Notes: a model not told the origin generated them from the letters alone. A stretch of 64,000 nucleotides of DNA from Paenibacillus oenotherae (GCF_019443105.1 NZ_JAHZIJ010000007.1:163363-227362), one strand, 5' to 3'; counted from the first letter of the stretch, positions 53,166 through 63,771 are shown. Numbers and translations are program-made.

Positions 53166-54258
53166 ACAACATGTATCTATCCTGCTGCTGACTTTGCTTA
53201 TCCTTCTTACTGGCTGTGGTGACCAGCGGATTCTGGAACGGACGGGCTTCATCCAAGTAACAAGCTATGATTTATTGAAGGATGGCCGAATCCAGTTCTC
53301 CATAAGCATCCCCAAGGCAGACCCGGAGATTAAAGTGTCGAGAGAATTTTTAACAACTGTCGCCCAGAGCGGCAAGGAGGCTCGAATTAAACTGGCCAGG
53401 CAGACCAATCTCCTGTTAGTCAGCGGTCAATTGCGAACTACCTTGTTTGGCCTCTCTATAGCAAGAGACGGATTTTGGGAACAGTTGGACACCCTATTAA
53501 GAGACCCTACCACATCGGAGCAAATAAAGATCGTCGTCGTGAATGGAGTAGCGCATGACATGCTTAAGAAAAATTATAAAGAGTACCCGCGAACAGGCAA
53601 ATATATCGATCGTCTTATCGAGAAAGAAGCAAAGGGTCACACCATCCCGGTGACGACGCTGTATTCCTTTACAAGAGACTATTATGATGACGGGATTGAG
53701 CCCGTAGCTCCAATTGTGAAGGATGCCGGCAAAAGTATTGAAGTAGATGGGATAGCTCTGTTCCATGATGGCACCTATGCTGGCAAAATTAAGGCAGATG
53801 ATACGCTCATATTTGCATTTCTGCGGGAGAATTTCAAGCACGGTGAGATTAGTCTTGATCTTGCCAAGCACACGAAGGAAAGCAAGACCGTCATGTTGAG
53901 CTCCTTGAACAGCTTGAGGAAGATGGATATCAGCCATAAGGGCGAACACGCGAACGTTAACATTGATATATCCTTAAAGGTATCCGTTGTGGAGTATATA
54001 GGTGAATTAAGTCTCGGCAATAAAGCCCATCGGCATAAGCTGGAGCAGCAGATTTCCGAGATTTTGACACACCGGGCCACACGCTTGATTCAGTATTTGC
54101 AGGAGAAGAAGGTCGACAGCATCGGTGTCGGAATCTACGTACGCAACAGCATGACTTATCGGGCTTGGAAGAAGCTTGATTGGTATGAGGAGTTCCCCCA
54201 TGTGAACATCCAGTGCAAGGTTAAAGCGAAAATCAAGGATTACGGCTTCCGCAGATAG
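53158..54258 (+). CDS. Spore germination lipoprotein, Ger(x)C family
   Basis: 366 residues from GTG 53158, overlapping the B subunit end by 8 bp. Residues 1-19 form a lipoprotein signal with lipobox LLTGC (Cys near 19). The mature part has the two-domain GerAC pattern: SAEQI-type first domain with FWEQLDTLLRDPTTSEQI, and a second domain (TYAGKIKADDTLIFAFLREN; ISLKVSVVEYIGELSLG; TRLIQYLQEKKVDSIGVGIY). The protein is anchored to the spore inner membrane by lipid and works with the A and B subunits. A terminator follows. Confidence 0.92.
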   Translation: MSRQHVSILLLTLLILLTGCGDQRILERTGFIQVTSYDLLKDGRIQFSISIPKADPEIKVSREFLTTVAQSGKEARIKLARQTNLLLVSGQLRTTLFGLSIARDGFWEQLDTLLRDPTTSEQIKIVVVNGVAHDMLKKNYKEYPRTGKYIDRLIEKEAKGHTIPVTTLYSFTRDYYDDGIEPVAPIVKDAGKSIEVDGIALFHDGTYAGKIKADDTLIFAFLRENFKHGEISLDLAKHTKESKTVMLSSLNSLRKMDISHKGEHANVNIDISLKVSVVEYIGELSLGNKAHRHKLEQQISEILTHRATRLIQYLQEKKVDSIGVGIYVRNSMTYRAWKKLDWYEEFPHVNIQCKVKAKIKDYGFRR

Positions 54259-54281
54259 GCCTGGTGCATGGTGCAGCAGCA

Positions 54282-54320
54282 AAGATCCCTATTCCTCCGC
54301 AGAGAAATAGGGATCTTATA
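54282..54320 (+). terminator. Intrinsic terminator of the germination operon
   Basis: AAGATCCCTATT pairs with AATAGGGATCTT around an 11-base loop, 24 bp after the stop, followed by a short T-rich ATATTG. Confidence 0.75.
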
Positions 54321-54396
54321 TTGCAACCCGCAATGATGCGCAGCTCCCAGCGCGGTGGGGCGATACGTGTTGACAGCCAACCACACGCCGCAATGA

Positions 54397-54546
54397 TTAC
54401 CCTTGCGGGTTATTGTGGCTCGTATGATTATGCTGCTTGGTCTTCTTCGAGCCCGACAATGGCTCTTGAAGGCCGCCTCGATTATTCTGCGCCTTCTCCT
54501 CATGCTGATCAGGATTTGGCACAGGCACGCTCTTCTGCTTGCCCAT
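54397..54546 (-). CDS. sspP: Small acid-soluble spore protein P family
   Basis: 49 residues from ATG 54546, with GGGAGGTG eight bases upstream. GGLQEPLSGSKKTKQHNHTS matches the PEPLSGSKKVKNRNH core of SspP proteins, which are minor, forespore-made proteins. The N-terminal part (GKQKSVPVPNPDQHEEKAQN) is divergent. Hydrophilic and rich in Asn, His, Gln and Lys. It is the last gene of a minus-strand cluster of three small genes. Function of SspP in spores is poorly known. Confidence 0.85.
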   Translation of the reverse strand: MGKQKSVPVPNPDQHEEKAQNNRGGLQEPLSGSKKTKQHNHTSHNNPQG

Positions 54547-54578
54547 GGGGCACACCTCCCTTATGATCTTAACCCCTG

Positions 54579-54755
54579 CTAGGTACGGGGATGGTGCAAA
54601 TCCGTAGGCTCATCATGATTAAGCAGATCCTGATGACGACGGTCATTCGTATCCTGCTGGATCTGCTGGGCATGATGGCTGTTGACGGGATTCTTATCCA
54701 GATCCTCGACGACATTGCTCAAATTTTTATCTGCCGTTCCTTTAACCTTCGTCAT
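54579..54755 (-). CDS. Small hydrophilic His-rich protein, probably spore-related
   Basis: 58 residues, no hydrophobic segment, eight His, mostly in the second half (SHHAQQ, RRHQD, NHDEP, LHHPR). GGCGGG lies about nine bases before ATG 54755. It lies between a 115-residue gene and the sspP-like gene, all on the minus strand with short gaps (32-39 bp), so co-expression in the forespore is likely. No family is recognised. The His pairs suggest metal binding, which is a guess. Confidence 0.6.
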   Translation of the reverse strand: MTKVKGTADKNLSNVVEDLDKNPVNSHHAQQIQQDTNDRRHQDLLNHDEPTDLHHPRT

Positions 54756-54794
54756 CGTGCAGCCCGCCTTTCATTCGCTTTGCTAAGGGCATGC

Positions 54795-55142
54795 TTAGGC
54801 ATGCGTCAATACCTTCAAAGCTTGTGCGCATTCGTGAATATGTCTCGTGTAATCCTGTACAAGCTGCTGAATAATGTCCGTACGCTCGTCAACCGTCTTA
54901 TTTTCCTTCTCGACATCGATCAGGGTCACATGAACCTCACGACTATCGATATAGGTCACTTTAAAATCAAAGCTGTACATTTGATGTCCAGCGGTATCAA
55001 TCGTAATCCGCAGCGACTTGGGATCAGACTCATCCGGCAGCACCGTCGCCCTGTCCGCTTCGAGAATAGATTGCGGCAGCGCTGACCGCCATGCCTCAGC
55101 CAACTGCTGCTGGTCGATGTTCAGTTCATCGCGTTTGCTCAT
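54795..55142 (-). CDS. Conserved hypothetical protein, cytosolic
   Basis: 115 residues, mixed helix and strand: helical start (DELNIDQQQLAEAWRSALPQ), a central beta part (SLRITIDTAGHQMYSFDFKV, then VTYIDSREVHVTLIDVEKEN) and a C-terminal helix (TDIIQQLVQDYTRHIHECAQ). No signal or membrane segment. It starts GAGGTGGTAAGCA upstream of ATG 55142. First gene of the cluster leading to the sspP-like gene, so probably spore-associated by context. No function is recognised. Confidence 0.65.
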   Translation of the reverse strand: MSKRDELNIDQQQLAEAWRSALPQSILEADRATVLPDESDPKSLRITIDTAGHQMYSFDFKVTYIDSREVHVTLIDVEKENKTVDERTDIIQQLVQDYTRHIHECAQALKVLTHA

Positions 55143-55318
55143 TGCTTACCACCTCCATGCGGATAATATGCGGCTGCAGCAGCTTTTTTATACCATTCAC
55201 GATGAATCTTGATTCAAGGGGCTCCCAAGAAGCGGCTGAATAATGCAAAAAAAGACAGGAGCTGTTCTGCTCCCATCTTCTTGGCGTATCTATGTAGTCG
55301 TTCTTATTCTTGTATAAC

Positions 55319-55407
55319 TGGCGGAGAGGGTGGGACTCGAACCCACGTGGGCTTGCACCCTAACGGTTTTCAAGACCGCCCCGTTATGACCGCTTCGGTA
55401 CCTCTCC
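55319..55407 (-). tRNA. tRNA-Ser (anticodon TGA)
   Basis: 89 nt with the long variable arm of class II tRNA. Acceptor GGAGAGG pairs with CCTCTCC, discriminator G, CCA encoded. Anticodon loop CTTGAAA gives TGA, decoding UCA and related codons. Located just downstream of serS on the same strand. Confidence 0.95.
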
Positions 55408-55646
55408 ATATAAATAAATCAACCTTTAAAGGTCACAAGATGAATTGTACCACAGGCCAAAAAGGATACGCAACTCCAATTTTGACCTGCGATACATTTT
55501 TTTGCTCTATTGCAGCCGGGATGACCGCTAATCGCTTTGATCAACCGTAGTATTCCCGCTAATCCTGCGGATCATACGGACAATCTGGCGCTATCTATTC
55601 AGGGCATCTACCCAAGAAATCCAGGTTATCTAACCAGGAAACAGTG

Positions 55647-56927
55647 TTACCGTGGTGCAATTACCTCAAGACCGCCCATGTACGGACGCAGCACTTCCGG
55701 TACAACGACAGTTCCATCCGCCTGCTGGTAATTCTCAAGAATAGCAGCAACCGTACGGCCTACGGCCAGTGCCGAGCCATTCAAAGTATGAACAAACTCC
55801 GGCTTGCTCTTAGGCTCGCGGCGGAAGCGGATGTTCGCCCTCCGTGCCTGGAAGTCCTCCACATTGGAACATGACGAAATTTCGCGGTATGTTCCTCCGC
55901 TTGGCAGCCATACTTCAAGATCGTATGTTTTCGCCGCGCTGAAGCCCATATCTCCCGTACACAATGCAAGCACACGGTAGGGCAGACCGAGCAGCTGCAG
56001 AACGGTTTCCGCATTGCCAGTCATGGCCTCAAGCTCTGCATACGAATCCTCAGGCTTGCACAGCTTCACAAGCTCTACCTTATTGAATTGATGCTGGCGG
56101 ATCAACCCGCGGGTATCACGACCTGCTGCACCGGCCTCAGAGCGGAAGCAAGCGCTCAATGCTACGAAATTCTTCGTCAGATCTTCAGCCGACAGAATCT
56201 CTTCACGGTGGATATTGGTCACGGGTACTTCAGCCGTCGGGATCAAATAATAATCCGAACCCTCAAGCTTGAACAGATCCTCCTCGAACTTAGGAAGCTG
56301 TCCTGTACCGATAAGGCTGTCACGATTCACAATGTACGGCGGCAGAACCTCTTCATAGCCATGCTTATCACTGTGCAGATCCATCATGAAGCTGAAGAGC
56401 GCGCGCTCCAATCTTGCTCCGAGACCGCGATAGAATACGAAGCGTGATCCCGTCACTCTGCCAGCTGCCTCAAAATCAAGAATGCCTAGGCTCTGCGCAA
56501 TATCCCAATGTGCTTTGGGTTCGAAATCGAAGGTCCGAACCTCGCCGATACGACGAACCTCAACATTCTCTTCTTCTGATTTGCCCAGCGGCACACTTTC
56601 ATGCGGAAGATTCGGGATTGCAAGGGTCAACTCGCTAATCTCCGCCTCCACGATACGGACTTCCTCATCCAGCGCCTTGATCCGGTCGCCTACTTCACGC
56701 ATCTCTACGATAAGCGCTTCAGCATCGCCACCGCTCTTCTTGAGCTTCGCAACTTCTTGAGAGACCGTATTGCGGCGGCTCTTCAACTGCTCGCTCTCCT
56801 GCAGCAGATCACGCCACTTGGTATCCAGCGCCGGGAAACCGGCAATGAGATCCAGAGACTTGCCGCGGCTGCGCAGCGCCTGCTCGACTTTCTCGAATTC
56901 ATTCCTCAACAATTTAACATCCAACAC
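55647..56927 (-). CDS. serS: Seryl-tRNA synthetase
   Basis: 426 residues, class II synthetase. Residues 1-105 are the long antiparallel coiled-coil arm that recognises the tRNA variable loop ([40 protein letters not shown]). Catalytic motifs: motif 2 as [20 protein letters not shown] near 260-279, with FNKVELVK after it, and motif 3 near 385 ([20 protein letters not shown]). Substrates Ser, ATP and tRNA-Ser/Sec. The start is GTG 56927, with GAGAGGGG upstream. It lies in the conserved guaB-dacA-pdxST-serS order. No T-box was found upstream. Confidence 0.97.
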   Translation of the reverse strand: MLDVKLLRNEFEKVEQALRSRGKSLDLIAGFPALDTKWRDLLQESEQLKSRRNTVSQEVAKLKKSGGDAEALIVEMREVGDRIKALDEEVRIVEAEISELTLAIPNLPHESVPLGKSEEENVEVRRIGEVRTFDFEPKAHWDIAQSLGILDFEAAGRVTGSRFVFYRGLGARLERALFSFMMDLHSDKHGYEEVLPPYIVNRDSLIGTGQLPKFEEDLFKLEGSDYYLIPTAEVPVTNIHREEILSAEDLTKNFVALSACFRSEAGAAGRDTRGLIRQHQFNKVELVKLCKPEDSYAELEAMTGNAETVLQLLGLPYRVLALCTGDMGFSAAKTYDLEVWLPSGGTYREISSCSNVEDFQARRANIRFRREPKSKPEFVHTLNGSALAVGRTVAAILENYQQADGTVVVPEVLRPYMGGLEVIAPR

Positions 56928-57022
56928 GGAAAGGTGAACCCCTCTCTAAGAAAGCTTGTTTAGTAATCCCCCGCCCTTGCCCAGGGGAACGATTCGACCA
57001 AACGCCGCCAAATGCAGCGAAA

Positions 57023-57050
57023 CACCGCGCGCTAGAAGCTGCGCGCGGTG
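57023..57050. terminator. GC-rich hairpin upstream of serS
   Basis: CACCGCGCGC (57023-57032) and GCGCGCGGTG (57041-57050), loop with AGCT, followed by TTTC on the minus strand. It is about 300 bp downstream of pdxT and 96 bp upstream of serS, so it probably terminates pdxST transcripts. Confidence 0.55.
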
Positions 57051-57075
57051 CGAACCATAAACGTTGAACATTCCT

Positions 57076-57275
57076 GCGAAATTACAGGTTTTTTCTCGTT
57101 CCGGGCCTCCTGAAGACCGAATGCCTGCCAAAAAGCAGGAATTCCTCCGTCTTTCCTCACTATCGGCCACTTCCGCTTCATATTCAAGCTTAATTGCAGG
57201 TATTCTGCCACCTACGGCTTATTAATCTCGGAATTCCTGCACTTATGCAGGCTTCTCTCACTTCTGCCGGATTGA
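57076..57275 (-). repeat. Structured dispersed repeat, copy 3 (diverged)
   Basis: Same orientation as copy 2. The order of conserved motifs is kept: an AT-rich GGTTTTTTCTCG, then ATGCCTGC-N6-GCAGGAATT, then TTGCAGGTATTCTGCC, then ATGCAGGCTTCTC. Identity is clearly lower than between copies 1 and 2. The central stem is shorter (AATGCCTGC with GCAGG-ATT). It sits in the 428-bp interval between serS and pdxT, which has no gene. Confidence 0.6.
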
Positions 57276-57355
57276 AGTCATCGCTGAGTCTCTCCTGGCC
57301 AAGTCCGCCGGACTTTCTCAACAGCCTGATATGCCGATGCCGCAATCTTCTGCCC

Positions 57356-57940
57356 TTATTGCTTAGCCGCAGCCGCTTCCTCCGCCATACTCAAGAAATA
57401 AGCATGAAGCCGATAATCATCGGTCAGCTCCGGATGATAGGAGCATGCCAGCAGATGTCCTTGTCTTGCTGTTACAATCTCGCCGTTATAGGTAGACAGC
57501 ACATCCACCTTAGACGAGACCTCCTTAATCAATGGAGCGCGGATGAATACGGCCCGCACCGGCTCGTCGATGCCTTTGACTGGCAAATCCGTCTCGAAGC
57601 TTTCCCGTTGACGACCGAACGCATTACGCGCTACCGTCATGTCCATCAGCTCAAGATGCGCCTCTTCCTGGCCTTCAATGCGCTCTGCAAGCACGATTAG
57701 ACCTGCACAGGTGCCGAATAAAGGTTTGCCTTGAGCGGAGAAGCTGCGCACAGCATCGATAAAGCCATATTTGCGCATCAGCTTGCCGATGGTCGTGCTC
57801 TCTCCGCCAGGAATAATTAGTCCGCCGAGCTCATCCAGCTGCTCTGTACGTTTAACAGCAACAGCTTCACCGCCGGCTGCTTCAATGCTCCGTATATGCT
57901 CCGCAACAGCGCCTTGCAGCGCCAATACGCCAATCTTCAT
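57356..57940 (-). CDS. pdxT: Pyridoxal 5'-phosphate synthase glutaminase subunit PdxT
   Basis: 194 residues from ATG 57940, with AGAAGGCATACTACG upstream. Class I glutamine amidotransferase: GGLIIPGGESTTIGKLMRKY near residues 40-60, nucleophile Cys in PLFGTCAGLIVLA, and HPE of SYHPELT near the C-terminus, all conserved. It supplies ammonia to PdxS. It lies 85 bp downstream of pdxS and is co-transcribed with it. PdxT and PdxS form a 12+12 complex that makes PLP from ribose 5-phosphate, glyceraldehyde 3-phosphate and glutamine. Confidence 0.97.
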   Translation of the reverse strand: MKIGVLALQGAVAEHIRSIEAAGGEAVAVKRTEQLDELGGLIIPGGESTTIGKLMRKYGFIDAVRSFSAQGKPLFGTCAGLIVLAERIEGQEEAHLELMDMTVARNAFGRQRESFETDLPVKGIDEPVRAVFIRAPLIKEVSSKVDVLSTYNGEIVTARQGHLLACSYHPELTDDYRLHAYFLSMAEEAAAAKQ

Positions 57941-58025
57941 CGTAGTATGCCTTCTTTCCATCCAACTGCGAAATCATCTAGCCAAAGCGCATCAATGCAT
58001 CAATGCTTGCAGCGCGATATGCTTC

Positions 58026-58907
58026 TTATAGTCCGCGATCCTGCATGCGCTGCGAAGCTTCAAGCTTCGAGATTTCGATGCCTTTCATCGGTGTGCCAAG
58101 GTTCTTGGACACTTCCGCGATCAGCTTATAATCTTGATAATGCGTTGTTGCTTCAACAATAGCGCGAGCAAACTTCTCAGGGTTGTCCGATTTGAAGATA
58201 CCGGAACCAACGAATACGCCATCTGCACCCAAATGCATCATAAGCGCTGCATCCGCAGGCGTTGCTACGCCGCCAGCGGCAAAGTTAACGACAGGGAGCT
58301 TGCCAGTCTCGTGAATGCCAAGAAGCAGCTCATAAGGAACGCCCAGCAATTTCGCTTCGTGGTACAGCTCGTCCTTGGACAAGTTCTGTACTTTGCGCAT
58401 TTGACCATTGATCAGACGAAGATGACGAACAGCTTCAACGATGTTGCCTGTACCTGGCTCGCCCTTCGTACGAAGCATCGAAGCGCCCTCTTGAATACGT
58501 CTCAGCGCTTCTCCAAGATCTTTGGCGCCGCATACGAATGGGATCGTAAACTCTTGCTTGCTGATATGGAATACTTCGTCCGCTGGAGTTAATACTTCAC
58601 TCTCATCGATGTAATCAACGCCAAGGGATTCCAGTACCTTTGCTTCCACATAGTGGCCGATACGAGCCTTAGCCATTACCGGAATCGATACAACCTTCAT
58701 AACTTCCTCGACAACAGTCGGATCACACATACGGGCTACTCCACCAGCAGCGCGAATATCGGAAGGTACACGCTCAAGCGCCATAACTGCTGTTGCGCCA
58801 GCTGCTTCAGCGACCTTAGCTTGCTCAGCGTTCATAACGTCCATAATGACGCCGCCCTTTTGCATTTCAGCCATACCACGTTTTACAACCGAAGTTCCTG
58901 TTTCCAT
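58026..58907 (-). CDS. pdxS: Pyridoxal 5'-phosphate synthase subunit PdxS
   Basis: 293 residues, near the family's usual ~290. (Beta/alpha)8 barrel with the strongly conserved ends: [20 protein letters not shown] at 9-28, [20 protein letters not shown] with catalytic Lys near 80, [20 protein letters not shown] near 150, and [16 protein letters not shown] near 207. The C-terminal KMxGIEISKL tail covers the active site. AGGAGGCACTATTAA precedes ATG. A repeat-containing leader lies upstream. Confidence 0.98.
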   Translation of the reverse strand: METGTSVVKRGMAEMQKGGVIMDVMNAEQAKVAEAAGATAVMALERVPSDIRAAGGVARMCDPTVVEEVMKVVSIPVMAKARIGHYVEAKVLESLGVDYIDESEVLTPADEVFHISKQEFTIPFVCGAKDLGEALRRIQEGASMLRTKGEPGTGNIVEAVRHLRLINGQMRKVQNLSKDELYHEAKLLGVPYELLLGIHETGKLPVVNFAAGGVATPADAALMMHLGADGVFVGSGIFKSDNPEKFARAIVEATTHYQDYKLIAEVSKNLGTPMKGIEISKLEASQRMQDRGL

Positions 58908-58915
58908 TTAATAGT

Positions 58916-59010
58916 GCCTCCTAAAAGTTTTCTGCGTGCTTCCTTGTAATGCCTCTGCATAAAGCAGAAAACTTACTTCGTAAGCATCAACTTGTTTTCT
59001 GCGTGCTTCC
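58916..59010 (-). promoter_or_regulatory. Candidate switching leader of pdxST
   Basis: On the minus strand three pieces occur in order: GCAGAAAAC (59002-58994), AAGTTTTCTGC (58974-58964), GCAGAAAACTT (58935-58925). The middle piece can pair with either neighbour. The downstream pairing closes two bases before AGGAGG (58922-58917), the pdxS ribosome site. Both outer pieces belong to a 17-base direct repeat (58927-58943 and 58994-59010). Proposed: alternative stems that expose or occlude translation start. Confidence 0.55.
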
Positions 59011-59100
59011 AGAATTTCCGTATTAACTCTAACCATTAATTTTACAGCATCCCGGGGCAATCGACAACCATGAATTACGCATCGGGATACTGCGAATTAT

Positions 59101-60399
59101 TTAGAATAAGCCAACAATCCCATTGAACAAACCTGCGAAGAAATCACCGATTGCCCTGAACATAAGGCGCCACCAGCTGCCCTTCTCCACTTCTTCCGTG
59201 CTGATCAGATCAACCGTCTTCTCAATCACTTTGCCCGTATCCGCATCTGTATAAGAATACGTAACCGTTCCGACCTTCTGGCTGTTCTTGATCGGCGCGA
59301 CCAATTCGTCCTCTGACATCAGGCTCAGCTTCGTTTGCTCAATCTTGGGCTCAACACCCTTCTTCACGAGGAAAGTAACATCCGTCGCAGTAACGACAGG
59401 CACTTCTGTCGATACGCCTTTCTTTATTGTTGCCGTTTTTGCATTATCTATCGTTGCTTTAGGCGCAATGACAGTTTTTCGCTCGAAATTATTGAATCCA
59501 TAGTCGAACAGCTTGGCAGCTTCAAGAAAGCGCGATCCTTTCGACTTCGCACCCATAACAACCGCAATAAGCCGGATGCCGTTTCTCTCCGCTGTTCCTG
59601 TAAAGCAATATCCTGCTGCGCCAATATAGCCGGTCTTCATTCCATCTACGCCATCATAAGCGTATTGCTTGAGCGCCTTAACATTCTTATTCGATTCCAG
59701 CATCCAGTTATAATTGATCATTGGAGCCGTATCACGTTCACGGAACTTATAGGATGGAAGCTTGGAATACTCCAGAAACTCCGGATGCTTCTTAAGAATA
59801 ATAGCAGCAAACTTCGCCATATCGGCAGCTGAAATAACGGTTGTATCATTAAGTCCGGTTGCGCCTGTAAAATGTGCGGAATTCAGGCCATGCGCCTTTG
59901 CCGTCTCATTCATTTTGTCCACAAACCCTTGCTCGTTGCCGCCAATATGATCCGCCAAGGCAATGGTAGCATCATTCGCTGAGCCGACTGCCATAGCAAT
60001 ATATAAGTCCTTAACGGTGTGCTTGTCGCCCTCTGCCAAATAAATTTGCGATCCGTCCTTTGGCGTGGAAGCAGCTGCCGCCGAAGTTGTTACAATACCA
60101 TCCCATTTCAATCGACCTGCTGCGATTTCTTCAAGGACAATAAACTCCGTCATCATCTTCGTCATGCTTGCAGGCGGACGCGGCTGGTCCTGGTTGACTT
60201 GATACAGCACTTGTCCTGTATCTGCATCAATCAACATCGCTGATTGAAGCGTGAGTCCCAGCGAATTATCCGGGTAAGTGACTTTATCTTCTCCAGCAGC
60301 CAGCACTGCTGTCGAACCCACTGCCATTGTGAACAGCCAGACTACCAACATAGCGGAAATCACCGACACCAATCTTGCCGGTCTTAGGTTCCGTTTCAA
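59101..60399 (-). CDS. dacA: D-alanyl-D-alanine carboxypeptidase (PBP5-type)
   Basis: 432 residues from TTG 60399, chosen because GAAGGAGAG lies about six bases upstream; the ATG between them is out of frame and followed by TGA. Signal peptide 1-36 (VSVISAMLVVWLFTMAVGST...LAA). Active-site motifs: PASMTKMM (SxxK, about 75-80), SAN (AVGSANDATIALAD) and KTGYIGAAGYC (KTG). A C-terminal PBP5-type beta domain and an amphipathic membrane anchor (RLMFRAIGDFFAGLFNGIVG) complete the standard architecture. It trims the terminal D-Ala of peptidoglycan stems. Between guaB and pdxS as usual. Confidence 0.97.
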   Translation of the reverse strand: MKRNLRPARLVSVISAMLVVWLFTMAVGSTAVLAAGEDKVTYPDNSLGLTLQSAMLIDADTGQVLYQVNQDQPRPPASMTKMMTEFIVLEEIAAGRLKWDGIVTTSAAAASTPKDGSQIYLAEGDKHTVKDLYIAMAVGSANDATIALADHIGGNEQGFVDKMNETAKAHGLNSAHFTGATGLNDTTVISAADMAKFAAIILKKHPEFLEYSKLPSYKFRERDTAPMINYNWMLESNKNVKALKQYAYDGVDGMKTGYIGAAGYCFTGTAERNGIRLIAVVMGAKSKGSRFLEAAKLFDYGFNNFERKTVIAPKATIDNAKTATIKKGVSTEVPVVTATDVTFLVKKGVEPKIEQTKLSLMSEDELVAPIKNSQKVGTVTYSYTDADTGKVIEKTVDLISTEEVEKGSWWRLMFRAIGDFFAGLFNGIVGLF

Positions 60400-60481
60400 C
60401 GCATTCTCTCCTTCGCTGCATGAATTATAATATTGCACTTCATTGTAACATAACTAGCCGGTTTATACGTTCGCTTCCCCG

Positions 60482-60530
60482 AAAAAAGACAGGCAGGAAA
60501 ATGGTGACTGCCACCATCTCCCTGCCTGGG
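60482..60530 (-). terminator. Intrinsic terminator of guaB
   Basis: On the minus strand CCAGGCAGGGAGATGGTGGCAG pairs partly with CCACCATTTTCCTGCCTG-type complement (stem GGCAGG/CCTGCC with GATGGT/ACCATT inner pairs), followed by TCTTTTTTC. About 85 bp after the guaB stop. Confidence 0.7.
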
Positions 60531-60613
60531 TCCGTACCCTATGCCTAGAGTCTGTCCGACAAACGAATAAGTCTCGAATGAACGTAATAAGAAAAGACAG
60601 CCTCCTTGGCTTC

Positions 60614-62086
<1,473 letters not shown>

Positions 62087-62213
62087 TCAATGTTTCTCTA
62101 CAGTGCGTATTCCAAGGCGCTAAAGCATTAGCGCTCCTGTTCTCTCGCGTATATTATTAGCAATATTAGCAGAGGGGTTGGGGGCTGTCAAGATTACGGT
62201 TACCGAGCTTTTG

Positions 62214-63476
62214 TCAAATTGAAGAACGGTAATCATACCGGCAATTCGAGCTCCATAACAGGAACCCATTTACGCCCTGCTCCTTAGCTGCCTGAATCTG
62301 CTTATGAATTTGTTCCGCTCCATAGCGCTGATGTGGATGTACCCAACTGGCTGTAAATCCTTGCAGCCATGGGCGTACTTCAGCCGCTTGCTCATTATTT
62401 TTCCGAAGTATAGCATTGCTCTGCCGAGCATCCATCATCGCATGTCGAATAATGGAATAAGGCTGCAGATCAGGCCTGCTTATGCCATACATCCCTTTGG
62501 AATAATGAGAGGGGTAGGTCATCGGAGATATAACATCGACTGCACTCGCAATCTCGCGCCAAGTCTGTCCAATGCCCAAATCCTCCTTGTAAGAAGTTAC
62601 CAGACCAAAGACATCTGCCGATACTCTAGCTCCTTCCTCATGAACTTGCCTCCGCGCTTCACTTAGGAAATCACCGATAATCTCCGCCTTCCCCCTATCC
62701 ATCCGTCGATCATACTTCACTTCACGATCCACCTTGGCTCCATTATCAGGGAATCGGACATAATCGAACTGGATTTCATCGAAACCAAGCTTGGCCGCTT
62801 CTCTGGCAATGGCGATATTATAAGAACGAACCTCCGGCTGAAAAGGATTCAACCATCTGTTGCCCTGATGGTCAGTCCAAACCCCTCCACTGCGTTTTTG
62901 CAAGGCTAATGAGGGCTTTTTCCTTCCATACAGCGGATCCTTAAAAGCAACTATGCGGCCAATCACATATATATTCCTTGACTTCAACCGTTTCATTAAC
63001 CCTTCTATATTAGCGATTGCCGGCTGATTGGCCGCACCAATCTCGTTCACCTCACGCAGCTTCGAGCGGTAAGTCAATTGACCGTAATCGTTCTTGATAT
63101 CGATCACCATCGCATTCAAATCCGTATCATCAATAAGCTTCACAAGCTTATTAAATCTAGACTTGCTGCCAGCAATCCAACCGGAGACATAAATGCCCTT
63201 TATCGGTTGATTGGGTGTTCCAATTCTTCGGTGACGATTCGATGCCTGCAATCGGTGCTTCTTAAAGTCATTGGGATCGATGGAGCGAGAAAAATGATTC
63301 TTCCTGGATAGAGATAGTGAGGGCTGCTTGCTCAAATGCTGAAGAGGCTTGTGCTGAGCCTTTATATCAGGCAAAGGAACATGGGAATTGGATTCCACGC
63401 GGGAACAACCAGCTAAACAAACGACTATAGATACGGAGAGAAGTGTACAAACAAACCGCTGCCCACGATTCGGCAT
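62214..63476 (-). CDS. Secreted lipoprotein, putative glycoside hydrolase (DUF4015-like)
   Basis: 420 residues. Residues 1-24 form a lipoprotein signal (FVCTLLSVSIVVCLAGC; lipobox VCLAGC). After a ~70-residue basic linker, residues 90-415 match the DUF4015/COG1306-type TIM-barrel family: IKGIYVSGWIAG, AMVIDIKNDYGQLTYRS, YVIGRIVAFKDPLYGRKKPS, KLGFDEIQFDYVRFPDNGAK, VDVISPMTYPSHYSKGMYGI and WLQGFTASWVHPHQRYGA. The QFDYVRFP block holds the conserved acidic residues. Related proteins are thought to act on cell-wall or exopolymer glycans. GGTGGAGGTGCCGGATTT precedes ATG. Only 178 bp upstream of the 5S rRNA end. Confidence 0.85.
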   Translation of the reverse strand: MPNRGQRFVCTLLSVSIVVCLAGCSRVESNSHVPLPDIKAQHKPLQHLSKQPSLSLSRKNHFSRSIDPNDFKKHRLQASNRHRRIGTPNQPIKGIYVSGWIAGSKSRFNKLVKLIDDTDLNAMVIDIKNDYGQLTYRSKLREVNEIGAANQPAIANIEGLMKRLKSRNIYVIGRIVAFKDPLYGRKKPSLALQKRSGGVWTDHQGNRWLNPFQPEVRSYNIAIAREAAKLGFDEIQFDYVRFPDNGAKVDREVKYDRRMDRGKAEIIGDFLSEARRQVHEEGARVSADVFGLVTSYKEDLGIGQTWREIASAVDVISPMTYPSHYSKGMYGISRPDLQPYSIIRHAMMDARQSNAILRKNNEQAAEVRPWLQGFTASWVHPHQRYGAEQIHKQIQAAKEQGVNGFLLWSSNCRYDYRSSI

Positions 63477-63619
63477 AAATCCGGCACCTCCACCATCAGG
63501 GATACATTGCTGCTACTAGTATGAGCTTCAAAGCATCGCGATTTGTGAAGGAGATGCCACCAAATATGGGTATGGCTGGTTCATTAATTTCTTCTAATAT
63601 AAGAACAATTAGAAACAAC

Positions 63620-63646
63620 AAAAAACCGACCGTGAACCACGGTCGG
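63620..63646 (-). terminator. rRNA operon terminator
   Basis: On the minus strand CCGACC-GTGGTTCAC-GGTCGG followed by TTTTTT, nine bases after the 5S rRNA 3' end. Confidence 0.9.
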
Positions 63647-63654
63647 ATCTTCGT

Positions 63655-63771
63655 GCTTGGCGACGTCCTACTCTCCCAGGACCCTGCGGTCCAAGTACCA
63701 TCGGCGCTGGAGGGCTTAACGGTCGTGTTCGAGATGGGAACGCGTGGGTCCCCTCCGCCATCGCCACCAAA
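63655..63771 (-). rRNA. rrf: 5S ribosomal RNA
   Basis: About 117 nt on the minus strand with the usual ends (GGTGGCGATGGCGGAGGGGA and GGGAGAGTAGGACGTCGCC pairing) and internal CCATCTCGAACACGACCGTT and GCGCCGATGGTA. Ends are set from pairing and may shift a base or two. Position after 23S and before a terminator is the normal operon order. Confidence 0.96.

Noticed and set aside
56928-57355. T-box leader upstream of serS
   Set aside because: No AGGGTGGNACCGCG-type T-box was found on the minus strand; only a GC-rich terminator-like hairpin and a diverged repeat are present.
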